Source of the DNA: Diploscapter coronatus
Taxonomy: Eukaryota > Nematoda > Chromadorea > Rhabditida > Rhabditidae
Length of the DNA stretch: 64,000 nt
NCBI GenBank assembly: GCA_964036155.1
Contig: OZ038422.1
Span: forward strand, 17,941,201 to 18,005,200
Reading direction: 5' to 3'
Shown here piece by piece: positions 47,101 through 59,596 of this stretch (the stretch's first letter is position 1; the number at the start of each line of letters is the position of its first letter). The notes under the pieces are model-generated. The model made no database searches. It was given only the letters and a program-made list of their open reading frames with translations, and was not told where the DNA came from. Position numbers and translations under genes: made by a program.

Positions 47101-50100
47101 ATTTCTGTGATAGAGGAACTGAAAAGGTAAAAAATGCGGACAATTCTTTTCGGAACATTCAACTATTTCAGACGTGCACTAACACTTTGAATTCATGGAT
47201 CAAGCACGCAGATGTGCTGTTCCGCGATGGCACAGTTAAAGCCAATCCCAATCTGCAGCTCTCCTACCCCGTCCTCTACCTATTCAATCGACCTAAGGAT
47301 ATCGGAAATGTATGCGCGCTTCTTTCTACTTTTCATGGCATTTTTGTTAACGCCAAATTAAAAAAAGATCATGTTTTGTTGAAATATTTCAACATTACAT
47401 TCTCAATCTTCTAAAATTGATCACTTTAGGTGATTTACGGAGTGGATGTTGAAGGCGAGAAGAATGAGATCAAAGGCGCTCGTGTCCTCACACTTCACTG
47501 GTACAATTCGAATTCAATTTCAACTCAATAATTTACTAAATTTTCAGGTTTATAAACTATCCCGCAACTCCGGAGAATAATGCAGCATACTTGGCGTACA
47601 GAGAGCGATTGAATGACTTTTGGCAGGAAATAGCCACGAAGACTGAATTAGAGTTTATTCCTCACAAGTAAGAATTATTCGTGATTTATTGAAAACACGA
47701 GTCAATGTTTAGTGATAAAGCAATGGATGACGAAATGATGAAGATCATCGAATCAACAGTGCCTTTTGCAGTCCCAGCCACGATAATGCTCATTCTGTTC
47801 GTCACTATATCCAATTTCAGTTTCGATAAAGTGAAGTAAGAAATTTTTATTGTTTTTTATTTAAAAATGATCTTCTCATCACAGATCAAAGCCAGTGGAA
47901 ATGTACCTGGGAGTATGGTGCGTGATTATCGCATTGATCATGACGTTTGGAATTTTCTTCTACTGCGGAGCCTCTTTCAATCCAGTCACTTCCACTATGC
48001 CTTTCCTCGTTCTCGCTGTCGGTTAGTCAAATTTTGTTTTGTACATTATAGTAAATTAACTTGCTAGAGTTCGATTTTTATTCTCCGAAGATGGAATTAT
48101 TAGAAGGATTTTGTAAAAAAAAACAAAAAATTCCAGCATAAATATATGAAGATGATACTATTGAATCTATCCGAATTTTTCTTCAATGATTTGAATTTTC
48201 CTCTTTACTTGCGCTCCCTTTCAAAGCTCTGATACTTTGGTATTTTCTGATGCATTTATCGAATCAATGAATAGAAACCACGCAATTAACTCACTTTTTC
48301 CACTATCATGTATGCTTTGCTTTTTCGTCGACTTTGAAAAAAGGGGATGCATGTGCCTCTGTAAATCAATGAAAAAGTGAAATATTTACAGGCGTGGACG
48401 ATGATTTCTTGATGGTGGGTGCGTGGAGGGAGTTGGACCGTCGTCTGCCTGTGCACCAGCGAATCGCTCTGGTGATGGGCGATGCAGGCGCCAGTATCAC
48501 TGTCACTTCTGTCACTAATCTATTCTGCTTCGGTAAGCATATCAGATAATTCTTTGGTAGTAATTCATGGAAAGTTAGGAATAATGCATTTTTAGTGATC
48601 CCGTTACATTGTCTTATAAGCGAGTTAGAAAAAAACTTGAAGGATTATTATAATTCTATTTTGTCAAATACTTGCAAAAGTTGTATTTTAAAAAAGATTA
48701 TAAAGTACAAATTGCCATGCATCGTATAAATTTTGGTGAAAAACTAGTTATAAATTTTTCTTTTAGCTCTTGGTTGGTTGATGTGCTCAACACCAGCTGT
48801 TGCTGATTTCTGTCTGATCACTGCGTTTGGAGTGTTTCTCGACTACCTCACTCAGGTTAGCATTTAAAAATCTTTATTTTCATTTGTATGGATATGCAAA
48901 GACACCGAATATTTTCACTGCATAGCACATGAGAGAAAGTAACGAAGCGCATTCACTCGAACTTTCATTTTCTAATTTTGATAGAGAATCGCAAAATCTA
49001 AAAATGGACAATTTTTACTGAATTTCATGAAGTTTCTTTCTTACCGTGTATCACACATGTCCCTATTCATCAATCTGCTACTGTAGCAATTATCATGAAC
49101 ATAGCACAGTTCATTTACTCTCACTAAATTTTATACATTTTCATATTATTCAGTAGTGTAAATTTTAGGGAAAAGCATTTATGGCAGATGAATTTCAAAT
49201 GTTTCGCTACTTTAAATTTCTGATCATCGATGATTTAGATTTCACTTTGAAAATGAAGTTTTTGAAGATTGCCATTAGAAGGAAACTTTCAATTTCAAAA
49301 CCGACTGACATGCAATATTGCCGCATTTCTCAACAGCCTGTCTCTGCGTGTATGTCTGAGTCCAGTAGAAATTATCAGCCCCACAGTGCCAAGTCTGAAC
49401 GTCGCAATTAGACAAACATTTGTGGGAAGTCTTTCGACTCGCTTACCTCTTGTTGCTGGTTCGATATTTGATCTACTCCGAGCACATAGGCATTTAGGTC
49501 TTTCACGATATATAACAGCAAAATTATGGAAATTAATTGCACATATTGCATAGTAAGATCTGAAACAAATAATGATTTCAGATTACATTCTTCGCTGCAA
49601 TTCTCACGTATTCTGGGCGAAAAGAAGCGACTGGAGGATTGGCTTCCTGCTGCTACAAAAAGACCGACGTAGTGAGTAGAAAATCAGTAACTATTTTAAA
49701 GCCCAGAGGTAAATTGGAATGAATTTTGAAAATGCGTGAATAATGCCTATCCTCAAGAACGAGCACTTTAAAGAATAATGAGTTGTTGTGTGTGTTGGTG
49801 AGTCAGTCTAAATTCTGCTCATCGACTGTTTTCTGTTTATGTTTGTTCTAAAAGTGAAGATGTAGACATAAAGTGATCCAAAGTAGAAACATGCAGAACA
49901 AGTTGAATAGAGATGATAGATGAAAAATGTTGTTGAACTTTAGGTTTCGCAAAATTAATAGCGAAGTCTGCTAAAGTAGTTGTTTTTAGAGACCAGCAGA
50001 AAGTTCGACGAACGATGCAAATAACACTATTGATGATAACAAAATAGACTGCCAACACCATGCAAAGGCTGCAAACAGTGAGTAATTTTATTTATTAAAA

Positions 50101-53100
50101 ATTTTGAAAAATCGAAAAGATAAAAAAATCACATCATCAAAAAATAAATAAGCAGTGAGCACAAATTTGGAACCAAATCCAAATTTTAACATGATGAACA
50201 GTGAACTCAATTTTTATGAACGAATAATTCTGAAGTTTTAAAGACACATAAAGGACTTCAAGGCTACAAATCGTACATGAAAAATGATTTTACAATTCAT
50301 TTTAACATCATTTTTGGTTCTAAACATTTGCCCGTTACTATAACATAAATCCTTTATCGAAAGTAGGTTATTTTAGCTTTCTGAAAAAATACTTATGTTC
50401 GCCACTGAAAGATCTTTCAAGAATTTCTTTACGAATTTGAAGAATACTCATGTCTATTCTGCAATTTTTATTTGACAAATCTTTTTCAGTCCCATACATG
50501 CACAAATTCTTCGAGCACCAGATCGCCCCATTCATTCTGAAGAAATGGATCAAAGTGATCAGCTGGCTCTTCTACGCAGCCTATGCAGTAATCTCCCTGT
50601 ATGGCTGTTGCATTCTCAAAGTCGACATCAGTCCTGTCAAATACATCAGAGACAATTCGCCCATCCAGACGTTCGTCAAACTTGCAGGTAGCAATTTTTG
50701 CCGCTCATTTCGTGCAAAAATAACCGTGGTTTGAAATAATCTGTCGTTAATCTCACAATGTGGCGACAACAAAAAGTTTGGGTGCGAACGTGGTTTTTAG
50801 AATAAGCCATTTAAATAGCGAATTATCATGAACTATTTGATATTAATCTTAACACGCATATTGTTAACATGAAATTTCCCACTAATAATATGCCAAGTTA
50901 ATCCGAGTCGATTCAAGTTGAATCCAAGATAAATAGAAGAGTCTAAAAATTATCTCTGTCCAAACTTTTGATCATCGTTATGCACATTTTCATGTCTATT
51001 AGATGTCATCAAAAGTAATTTCCATACCTGATATTGAAATATATCAGAAAACGTCGTGAAGTTTCGATTTAAAAATCATGCTTATAACCATTTACCCTTG
51101 ATGATAATTATTTATCGCTTGTAGACAAATATATCTGGGCCGATAATGTGATGCCCACTTTCTACGTTATGAAGCCTCCTGATTTGAGAGACCAAACTCA
51201 GAGAGCCCAGTTCAATGAAATGGTATTCAGACTGGAGCATACTAATTATTCGATTGGAAGGGTAAGCGGATCTTCTAATAACTTAGTTTTCTTACATAAT
51301 AATTAGGTATCAACAAATCTATGGGTCTGGCAATACCAGGAGTACATGAACGATTTCCCAAATGTCGATTTATCTGTTGAGTTTTACAATAAGAAGTATC
51401 TGAGAGATTTCTTCGCTCAACTCGATTATTCTCAGTATCGAGGTAAATTTTCTTCTTGTTTTTCTTCTAAGTTATTTTTATCTTCTAGATAAAGTAAAGA
51501 TAATTGATAATGTGACCCATAATGAGCCTTGTGTGTCTGCATTTTCATTCCAAACATCCTTCTATGGGCTCGATTCTTGGGATAAAAGACAGGGTAAGTT
51601 CGCATACAAATGGGAATGAAAATTTTGCTCACAATTTTAGCTGAATTATTCCACTGGCGAGCAATAATCAATGAATACCCTCAATATGACATGTTCTTGG
51701 CTGGAATATTCAGGTAAGTCATTTCTTAACGGAACTCCATTCTAATTTTGCAATTCAGTCCATTTTTGATTGACCAACGAAGAACAATCGCCCCATCCTC
51801 TATGCAGGTTAGCCATTTTGTTTTTATTTTGAATTTAGTAATCCGAATGGCTATCGGAAAATTCATTCATTTTGTGAAAATGATAAAATGCTCATAAAGT
51901 AGACAAACTTCATACGATTAAAAAAACCGTTTAATTTGATAGTTTTTTTTTGTAAAATAATCAAGTTCAGCAATTAGAAAATCTTATGTTTAAATTTGTA
52001 TGGTGACCCATTTCAGACAATAGGATCCGCTCTCTTGATGATGGCTGCAATTTCAATATTCTTCCTGCCTGATGTCGTGAGTTTCTCTATTATTCGAATT
52101 ATAAAATAATTCGTTGTTAAGTTAAAATGAAATTGAAATTAAAAATTTTCATCATCCAAATAAAAAAATGATAGTTAGAGTCTTTCACAAAACTCAATTT
52201 TACTATCAATTTATCTTTCATTTTCATTTTTAGCAATCCGTATTTTTGATGACATTCTCATTGTTGTCAATTTCAATGGGCGTCTGTGGTGGTCTAGCAC
52301 TTCTTGGATCGGATCTAGATTCAGTCAGGTATTTTTATTCAAACCTTATCCCCTTTCAGTGTTTCCTCTTTCAGCATGGGTTGTATTGTGATGGCCATAG
52401 GTTTGGCAGTCGATTATTCAGTGCATATTTGCTATCGGTATCATCGCTCGGAAAAGAAAACGGGCCCGGATAAGGTTAGTTGGCAAGATTTATGATTTTA
52501 CTATGCTATAAGAAATGCAAGCTTGATTTCATTTTTCTTGTCGCAAATACAATCATGTCCTTATGCAATTCATTACTTGTATTGACTTGGTCCATGAGTT
52601 CATAGCGCCTCTTATAATTTTCTTCGTATCTAACGAATCCAAATAGGGTTTTCTGTATTAGTACCCTTAGCGTATGGAGTCTTTTAAAAATATACTTCTT
52701 TTAACAAAGTCGATTTTCCACCTAAGGGGATCAGTATGTGAAACCATGTCGCTTCACACGTACTCAGTGAAGTCACGAAGCTTTGAGGTATAGCGTGTTA
52801 AAGCCCTACGTTAGAGGTATTAAAACCGAAAACCCCGTTTATATTCGTTAGATACGAAGGAAGTTATTAGGCCCGCTACGAACTTATGGACCAACCCAAT
52901 ACTACTAAAAGACTAAAACGGTCAAATTTGTAGATTTCGAGATGTAATAGAGCTAGAATTTTTTTATTTAAAAAGAACTTCAAACTGAAATAACCAATTT
53001 GATAAATGTGTCCAACGCTGCTTGTTTGCATTTATTTCAAGAATTATTGCCGCAAATTTATAAAGAATAAAATTATGATGAGTTGTATGTTTTATTCCCA

Positions 53101-53416
53101 TTTTAGGTACAAGACGCCTTGAGTTCGGTCGGATGGCCAGTAACCCAAGCAGTAGGATCGACTCTGTGCGGTCTGGCCGTCCTTCCACTCGTGCCTGCCT
53201 ACCTTGTTCGAGTCTTTTTCCAAACTGTTTATCTCGTAAATATCATTGGTGAGTTAGAGTTTGATTTATAAAATTGAAAAAAAAAATATATATATATATT
53301 GTTTAGGATTAATTCATGCCCTATTATGGCTGCCCCAACTGATCGCAGCCCTAGATCCTTGTGATCGAGTTCCACTTCGATTCCAGAATTCCAAGATCAA
53401 ACTTAGCATTGCCTGA
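44142..53416 (+). CDS. Patched-related (PTR) membrane protein with sterol-sensing domain
   Basis: Twenty-five exons, each joined in phase, give 969 residues, a usual PTR length. Exons 1-5: 44142-44195, 44854-45003, 45302-45460, 46048-46213, 46948-47126; 6-12: 47172-47309, 47430-47500, 47548-47667, 47713-47835, 47885-48021, 48392-48532, 48767-48855; 13-19: 49582-49671, 49990-50077, 50490-50687, 51125-51261, 51307-51442, 51489-51593, 51641-51713; 20-25: 51759-51807, 52017-52076, 52234-52328, 52375-52474, 53107-53248, 53307-53416. Layout is RND-like: TM1 (WGPLICTLLCVPGLFFL), ectodomain, sterol-sensing domain with VGVDDDFLMVGAWREL, a second TM/ectodomain and the mirrored motif IGLAVDYSVHICYRYHRS. 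These paired acidic motifs mark proton-driven RND transporters. PTR proteins act in nematode moulting and apical membrane or sterol traffic. The ortholog is not assigned. Confidence 0.93.
46526..46690. repeat. Dispersed repeat, copy 2
   Basis: Lies in intron 4 of the patched-related gene and matches 30890-31035 in order and orientation relative to the plus strand. Confidence 0.6.
52581..52900. mobile_element. Foldback element in intron 23 of the patched-related gene
   Basis: Left end GACTTGGTCCATGAGTTCAT with inverted right end ATGGACCAA. Inner inverted blocks TTCGTATCTAACGAAT / ATTCGTTAGATACGAA and GGGTTTTC / GAAAACCCC extend the arms to about 100 nt. Confidence 0.85.
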
Positions 53417-53997
53417 TTTGCTTGATTTGTCTAATGTCTTGACGTGCAATTGCTAGGCCATTCGTTGACTCGCTAGTCTTTCGGTGCTATTTCCTCCTGT
53501 TTAGTCTCAACTCCTTTCCCTTCATGCTCGAAACGTCTTGCCTTTCTGCGTCCTGTGATGTACTCCTTCATCTGCTTTCCTTCTCGTTTCCTCACAATTC
53601 GGGTTGATCTTCATTTGTTACATTTATTTGTGATGATTTTTATGAGATCGAAAATGAAACAATAAATAGTGAAATTGATTGAATAGCTCTGCAGCTGCAA
53701 GTTGAACAAATTGAAATGACAATGAGAAGGGAGAATGGGGGAATGGGGGAAGAAAGAGATGTTTGACTTGGACTTGCAATGGCAACAGACAGAGAAACAG
53801 AGCAGAGTAACTGTGCTTGTTTGAGTTCTCAGAGAGAGGCACAAATATTACCTCTCCTTCCATCTCTTCATCTTTTTTCAGTCATTCTCATTCAGACTTC
53901 TTCGCTTTTCAATTTTTCTTTCTTATTGTCACCTTTTCCTAGAGCGCACATCCAATTTATCGATTATTTTTGGAAAATTTACAGTAATTGAGCTAAG

Positions 53998-55061
53998 ATG
54001 TCAAAACGAGCCTACAGCCCTCAAGGGCTAATCGAACCAGATCCAGATTACGAACTCTGCTGTGGAATTTATCACACAACAGTAAGTAATGGTATTACGA
54101 AATAGATGAAGTTCGGTTTTCAGACAGCTGCCAAATTCTTCGCCATTTATTATTTCGTATTTTGTCTCGTAATCTCAGGGCTTAATTTCATATGGTTTGG
54201 CGCGGATAAAGGGTGGTAATAATTTTATAAATCATTGCATAATCAACCTAGAATACACATGTCCAAAAAGTCTTGATATCATTTGGAAAAATAGGATTAA
54301 CAACCTAGACTTGGCTGAATGACAAATGAAATTTGACGGAATATAGTAGTAAATAGGAGAAATGGTATGAGAAAAAGAAGCATTCTGTCATTTAGTAAAA
54401 TTCAAAATAAAATACATTTCGTCATCCAGTCAAGTCCAAATCGTCATAGAATTCTAACGAAATATGCAATTTTAGGTTTTCATTATTCTGCCTGATTTTC
54501 ACGATCTACTGTTGCATTTTGATGTATGGTGTGTTTCTCGAGAAGACCTTCTTTCTAATTCCATTTTTGGCTATAAACGTAACTTATTCAAATTTTAATG
54601 TCTATCAAAAGAATCCGATTTTCAGGGATTTGTTTCGATAGCTCTTATTTTGTTCTCGATCTTCGTTCTGGTCTATGGCACCTTCACGAATGCAGTTGAA
54701 ACTCACCACAAAGAGAGTAGTCCTCTGAGGGATCTCTATCAAATGCATTCTCTCGACCCTGACGATGAGAAAAGTACGGATTTGATTATAATTTACCCAG
54801 GAAATTATTTTAGCACAAACTATCGTCTCATCGGCTTTCCTATTCCTACTCCTCTTGACAACGTTAGTCTTCATCTATTCGTGGTATGTGATACTTCGCC
54901 TGTTCCAGTGCATCAAGACAAAGTGAGATAAAATAATTTATAGAAGAATAAATTTCTTAACATTTAGAAACCGTACATGGTTGCCTGGGGAGCATGTAAG
55001 AGGAATTATTGCTGACGAAACCGGAGACGAACAGACCCATGGATTGGTATCTTGCGAATAA
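53998..55061 (+). CDS. Small four-helix membrane protein
   Basis: Exons 53998-54081, 54124-54215, 54476-54578, 54626-54773, 54814-54880 and 54968-55061 give 195 residues. A CCGIYHTTTAAKFFAIYYFV start is followed by helices at about 29-49, 58-80, 86-108 and one from TIVSSAFLFLLLLTTLVFIY near residue 150; the loop between helices 3 and 4 and the tail are acidic. Cysteine pair then four helices is the layout of small nematode tetraspan proteins related to LAPTM/MARVEL types, found in lysosomes or plasma membrane; this is inference from layout. The fifth exon's donor is uncertain: the stronger-looking GTATGT site would make a stop codon at the junction, so I used GTGGTA four bases earlier. A TTTACAG lies 12 nt before the ATG. 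It is convergent with the next gene. Confidence 0.65.
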
Positions 55062-55274
55062 GTTATCTATGCTTAACCAACTAAAACTTTTTAACTCCAC
55101 AATCTTGCCTATTTTTATTTCGACTGACAATTCACTAGGATCTTATCTTTATTTGATTTTTTAGGATTTTTAAATACATCATTACCAAGTTCAGATTATA
55201 TTTTATCAAATCTATGAGGATTGCTAAATTATTGTTTTCACTCTAAATAAATATTTGGCGTATTTAATTCCAAC

Positions 55275-56906
55275 TTATTCGACACCGATTTCGGTCTGAT
55301 TGATATCGCAGACGTGAAGTTCTGGCAGAACAAATGGGTCCATGACCATTTTGATAGCAGAAAGAAGGCACATCATGAATAGTGTCTAAATCTTTCCATA
55401 ATCATCTGCGAAATAAGTATGAAAGTGGATAAGGCTATGCATAAAATTGCATTATCTTCGTCTGTATCCGTATTCAAAATATTTCACTAGTCAGATAAAT
55501 TATCAAAATTTCGCGTTCCATTTTTCTCGAAAAATCTTCAATAAATCAACTTGCGTACCGTAGAAACGAGAGAAATGGCGAGGAAAAGAGTCTCCCTGAA
55601 GGGGTCTCGGATGACATTAGTGCCTAAACAAGCAGAGTTGATCGGATCAGTTTAGCCCATAAAAGTCGAGGATTAGTGGCACAGACCTAAGCCCATCGAG
55701 TACTTGAGAGACAACATGAATGCCTCGTTCAGAGGACGACCATCAACAAAGTTGATCATTAGAGTTGCGGCTATTATGGCCAGAAAATAAACTGCAGTAA
55801 GTAATGAGGTTAAAATAGGAGGTCACAAACTGACATGTTAGGAAAAAGATTCCACCTAGATCATCAGTGTGCAGCTTCTGCGACGTATAGTGTATTTGAG
55901 TCAGTTGATTGAGTTTCTGATAAGTATTTTTGTCAAGATCTATAATTTATTTCAAACCTTAGCAGGAGTTAGTCCATTTTTCTTTGCATACCAAACGACT
56001 CCTGTTGAACCTTGTTGAGGTCGTCGATAGGAAACTCAAATATAGATTCTAGGAAATTCTTTTAACCTTTATATTCCTGCCTGGTTTCTGATCAAATATT
56101 CTTTCGATGGAGCAAATCAAAGTGATGTATACATAGATGGTGACGAGAGTGCCGATCGACATCACAATCAATGACTGCCAGTTATCGTAGTTCACGCGAT
56201 CATCAACTATATTTAGTGCATAAACTCTGCATTCCCAATACCAGTCGGTAACTGGTCAGTAGTGGAAAAACCAGCCAGTACCAGTTTGTTAACCAACCGA
56301 TAGTAATTTTTGAGAAGGAATCAATCGGTACTGACGGTTTTACTCTGTATTACCCATCAATACCGATTGGTTAATGCATCGGTTGCCGACTGGTTTGAGA
56401 GTGCTGAAGAATTGTGGGAGAAGAATCGCAATTTACCTAATCCAAAGAACATATTGGCAGTGTAAATGAAGTCACTGTATTCGTAAGCGGAAGTAAGGAA
56501 CAAACGAGATTTTGCCAATGCAGCTATTCCGTTAATTTCATTATTAAACCCATCTATGGATGAACTCTAGAATTTACTCTTTCAGTGAAATACTGCAAGG
56601 CATTTTGCAACTGCAGGCTCCTTTATATTTGAAGTGTGTTGATAAAACTAAAAAGAATTATCCTACAGCAGAATAATTCTCTTTGAGCTGAAGAGCCATA
56701 CTATTTGAGGCAGAAATTTCTGCCCGACAGATAGGTTCAACAATAATATCTCTTGAGTGAAGCAGATAATATCCAGCTATGACCAGAATTGTAAACTGAA
56801 GTTCATAACTTAATGCGCAGAATTTAATCGATAAACTAACCGCGAGAAGTTTTACAGTAAGCAGAGCAATGGGTCTGAATCGTTCAGACAAGAATATTCC
56901 CTTCAT
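55275..56906 (-). CDS. Multipass membrane protein, family not recognised
   Basis: Exons 56906-56841, 56795-56667, one or two uncertain exons between about 56620 and 56540 running to 56437, 56206-56133, 56058-55992, 55939-55835, 55791-55687, 55623-55559 and 55385-55275; phases agree everywhere except around 56540-56620. About 290 residues. An N-terminal helix (FTILVIAGYYLLHSRDIIVE) leads to an extracellular segment, then a helix (SLIVMSIGTLVTIY), a charged cytoplasmic stretch (KLNQLTQIHYTSQKLHTDDL), and two or three more helices (FFLTFYFLAIIAATLMINFV, FLAISLVSTTLFMMCLLSAI). The tail carries NQT. No transporter or receptor signature was recognised. The 503-nt gap to the POLE3-like start suggests a shared divergent promoter region. 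Confidence 0.6.
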
Positions 56907-57409
56907 GGCGAGAAAGGGAAGCGAATTTTGAAATGAATGAATGGAAGAACATATGCAGTGAAAATAATGCGAAATTGGCTTTCAAAATGCCTAGCAATCG
57001 GAGCTATGGGGAAATGAGATGAAATGCACAATAAAATCTGAAATTTGGAAGCACAAATTGTAAAAATAATAACCGAAGATTCAATATTTGAAGTAATAAA
57101 GTTAACCGAGGACAGCAAATGAATGAATATGAAAAATAGCCACTTTGTATCTCATTCGATTATCCATTTCATTTCTTCATTTTTCGTTGGGCCTTTGCAG
57201 TATTTTTTAAAACTTGGTTTTCTTTTTTTCTAATTTATCAATGTTGATTGTGGGGCGTCTTCAGCCCATTGAATATCTCTGCCCGCCTATTGCATTTCTT
57301 GTCACGTCTTTCTCTCAACTCTCGATTCAAAATTCAAAATTCATTTTCTTCCACTTTTATTTATTTTTTGTTATTGTTTCAGTCTTATTTATATTTTCTT
57401 CTAATTCAG
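56907..57409. promoter_or_regulatory. Divergent intergenic region
   Basis: Separates the starts of the minus-strand membrane protein and the plus-strand POLE3-like gene. A TTGTTTCAG at about 57375-57381 or the TTCAG at 57405-57409 could be the trans-splice site of the latter. Confidence 0.35.
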
Positions 57410-58890
57410 ATGACCGAGAACGTGGATGATTTGCGTTTGCCGCCGGCAGTCGTGTCGAAGATAATGAAGGAGTCGCTTCCTCCAGGAACCATGGTTTCCA
57501 AGGCCTGCCTCATCATTCATTTTCCGATCAATTTTATTCGTTCTCCTTTTCAGGATGCCCGGATTGCCGTGACTCGCGCAGCAGCCGTTTTTGTGCTGAA
57601 CATAACGACCTACGCGAACGACCACGCTAATTCAAGGAAGCGGAAGATGGTGAATGCAGAGGACGTGCTGCACGCTGTCGGGGTGCTCGAGTGCGATCAG
57701 TTGCAGAAACCTGTGACTCATTATATACATTATAATTTTTCATAGAAAATTAGCCATTTGAAAAATTGACTCCGGTATGCAAAATAATGTGAAAAAGTAA
57801 CTCTTTTCCGAAAAGGCGGGACAGAATTTCGAAATGTTCTAGATGCAAAAAATAAGCCGAAATTTAAAGTCAGACTTTCAATGAACCGAAACCCATAGCA
57901 AAGAGAAGTTGCACAGGAAGTATCAAGAGCAATATTTTTTTGGAAACACGCAATTTCGCTCAATTCTATTTCCTAGCCATTTTACCTATTTCATATTTTC
58001 TTATGGCAAAATGTCGCTTGTCTTTCAAATAGTCTCGGAACTGATAAAATACTGAAAACTAAGGATTTATCAAATCATTAGGCTCCTTGAATCAAACATA
58101 GGGACGCAGACTGACAAATTAACACTTGGATGAGTAGGGATAAGAATAGAGCATGGTAGGCTGATCATAATCTCAAAATGACGGCCATGTCGTAGCGCAC
58201 ATTTAGAGACTATAATCAGCCTACAATTCCCTATCCCTAACCCTAATAGATTTTTTGAGGTCTGTACTCTTTCAAATGTGTTTTGTGTCTTATTCAAGGA
58301 GTCAATCATTATCATTTTAGCTGAAAGAAGCCGTCGAGCTTTGGCAGAACAAGAAGTCGGAGAAGTTGGCAGACAGAAGAAAGAAGAGGGCGGACAAGAA
58401 GAATGCAGCAAATACGAGTACAGCTGAGGAAGAAGCGGACGCGGAAGATGTGAATGAAGAGGCTGCTACTCAAGAAACGGAGGAACGACAACAAACTAGT
58501 CAGGTAAATTTTCATTCAATTCAACAGAGGTGGCAAGATTGACCACTTTGGTACATTTGCATGAATATCTCCTCATATAGTGAAGAAAACATTTGAAACA
58601 ATGGATAATAATTTGAATGAGCTGTTTCTGAAAGTCTCATGAGTCAACATGGATGAAATTTTTAGAATTAATTCTACTTGATGTCGTAAAAACTCGACAA
58701 GTTTTGTAAAATTGTTTCAGTAAGATTGAAAGGTGAGGAATTTCGTAAATCTACATTGTTCTAATCTTTGAGCTACTGGATTTGATTTAAGAATAAGCTA
58801 TTTTTATTTATTCAGGATTCTCCCAGCAAGCGACTTTCGAGAGAAGAATCGACTTCTGCGGCAGATGCTCCTGACATCGAGGACAGTTAG
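57410..58890 (+). CDS. POLE3: DNA polymerase epsilon subunit 3 / CHRAC histone-fold protein
   Basis: Four exons (57410-57502, 57554-57712, 58321-58503, 58816-58890) give 169 residues (human 147). The histone fold starts LRLPPAVVSKIMKESLPPG, continues RIAVTRAAAVFVLNITTYAN, and ends MVNAEDVLHAVGVLECDQLQ followed by KPLKEAVELWQ; this order is specific to POLE3/CHRAC17. A Lys-rich then Glu-rich tail follows, as in orthologs. It should pair with POLE4 or CHRAC15, serving in the leading-strand polymerase and in chromatin remodelling. The first intron is odd: comparison with orthologs (SK then E/D-AR) places the donor after AAG at a GC (57503), whereas the nearby GT (57494) would delete three conserved residues. 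Same strand as the GDP-fucose transporter, 706 nt upstream. Confidence 0.9.
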
Positions 58891-59596
58891 AGGAAGCGCA
58901 GACGGGAAACTCCAAATCGAGGTTCTCTTTCTACAATTATTCGGTACATCAAACGGTTCGCTCTTCGCTATTTTTATTCATTTTTCTCATGTTTTGAATT
59001 ACTTTGAAGGATTATTTCGAGCAATGGTGTATGATCCATGCAATTGATCTCTTTACTAAAATTAACTGATTTCGCTAAGAATTGTTCTTACAAAAAGAAT
59101 GGGTTGTGGAAGAAATCATGCTTTCTCTTCGAGAAATTTGAACCATTTACAGAAAATTCTTATCTTAACCCTTTGGTTTTCAAATTTAAAATTGATTCTT
59201 TCACATTTCACTATCTAAAATAGATTTCTTCATTGATGCAATAAATATTCTGATAAAGTTATAAAATCGATGAATAGATTAACTGAATGCATAAGTTTGT
59301 TGCATTGCTTCAATAGCAGTACTTTCACCTTTTGTTCGTCAAATCTAACAGTCCGATCTTTATTTTGCTAGATGATATCATTAATTCCCAAAATCTAACG
59401 TTTGCCAACAAAATTTTCTCGTGATTTTTATCTCTCTTCTTCCCTAATTTCGCACTTCTTCTCCACTCAAATTACGTGTAAAAGTCATTGTGACGTGCCA
59501 AACGCTCTACCCCCTTCCTTTTATATATGAATGTAAAATGTTTTTTGCAATTTAAATATTTCTTACTTTCAGATTAAACCAAAATTTCCATTTCGT

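Noticed and set aside
57248..57745. 165-codon plus-strand frame reading through the POLE3-like first intron
   Set aside because: It includes 5' flank and intron sequence; family alignment supports exons 57410-57502 and 57554-57712 only.
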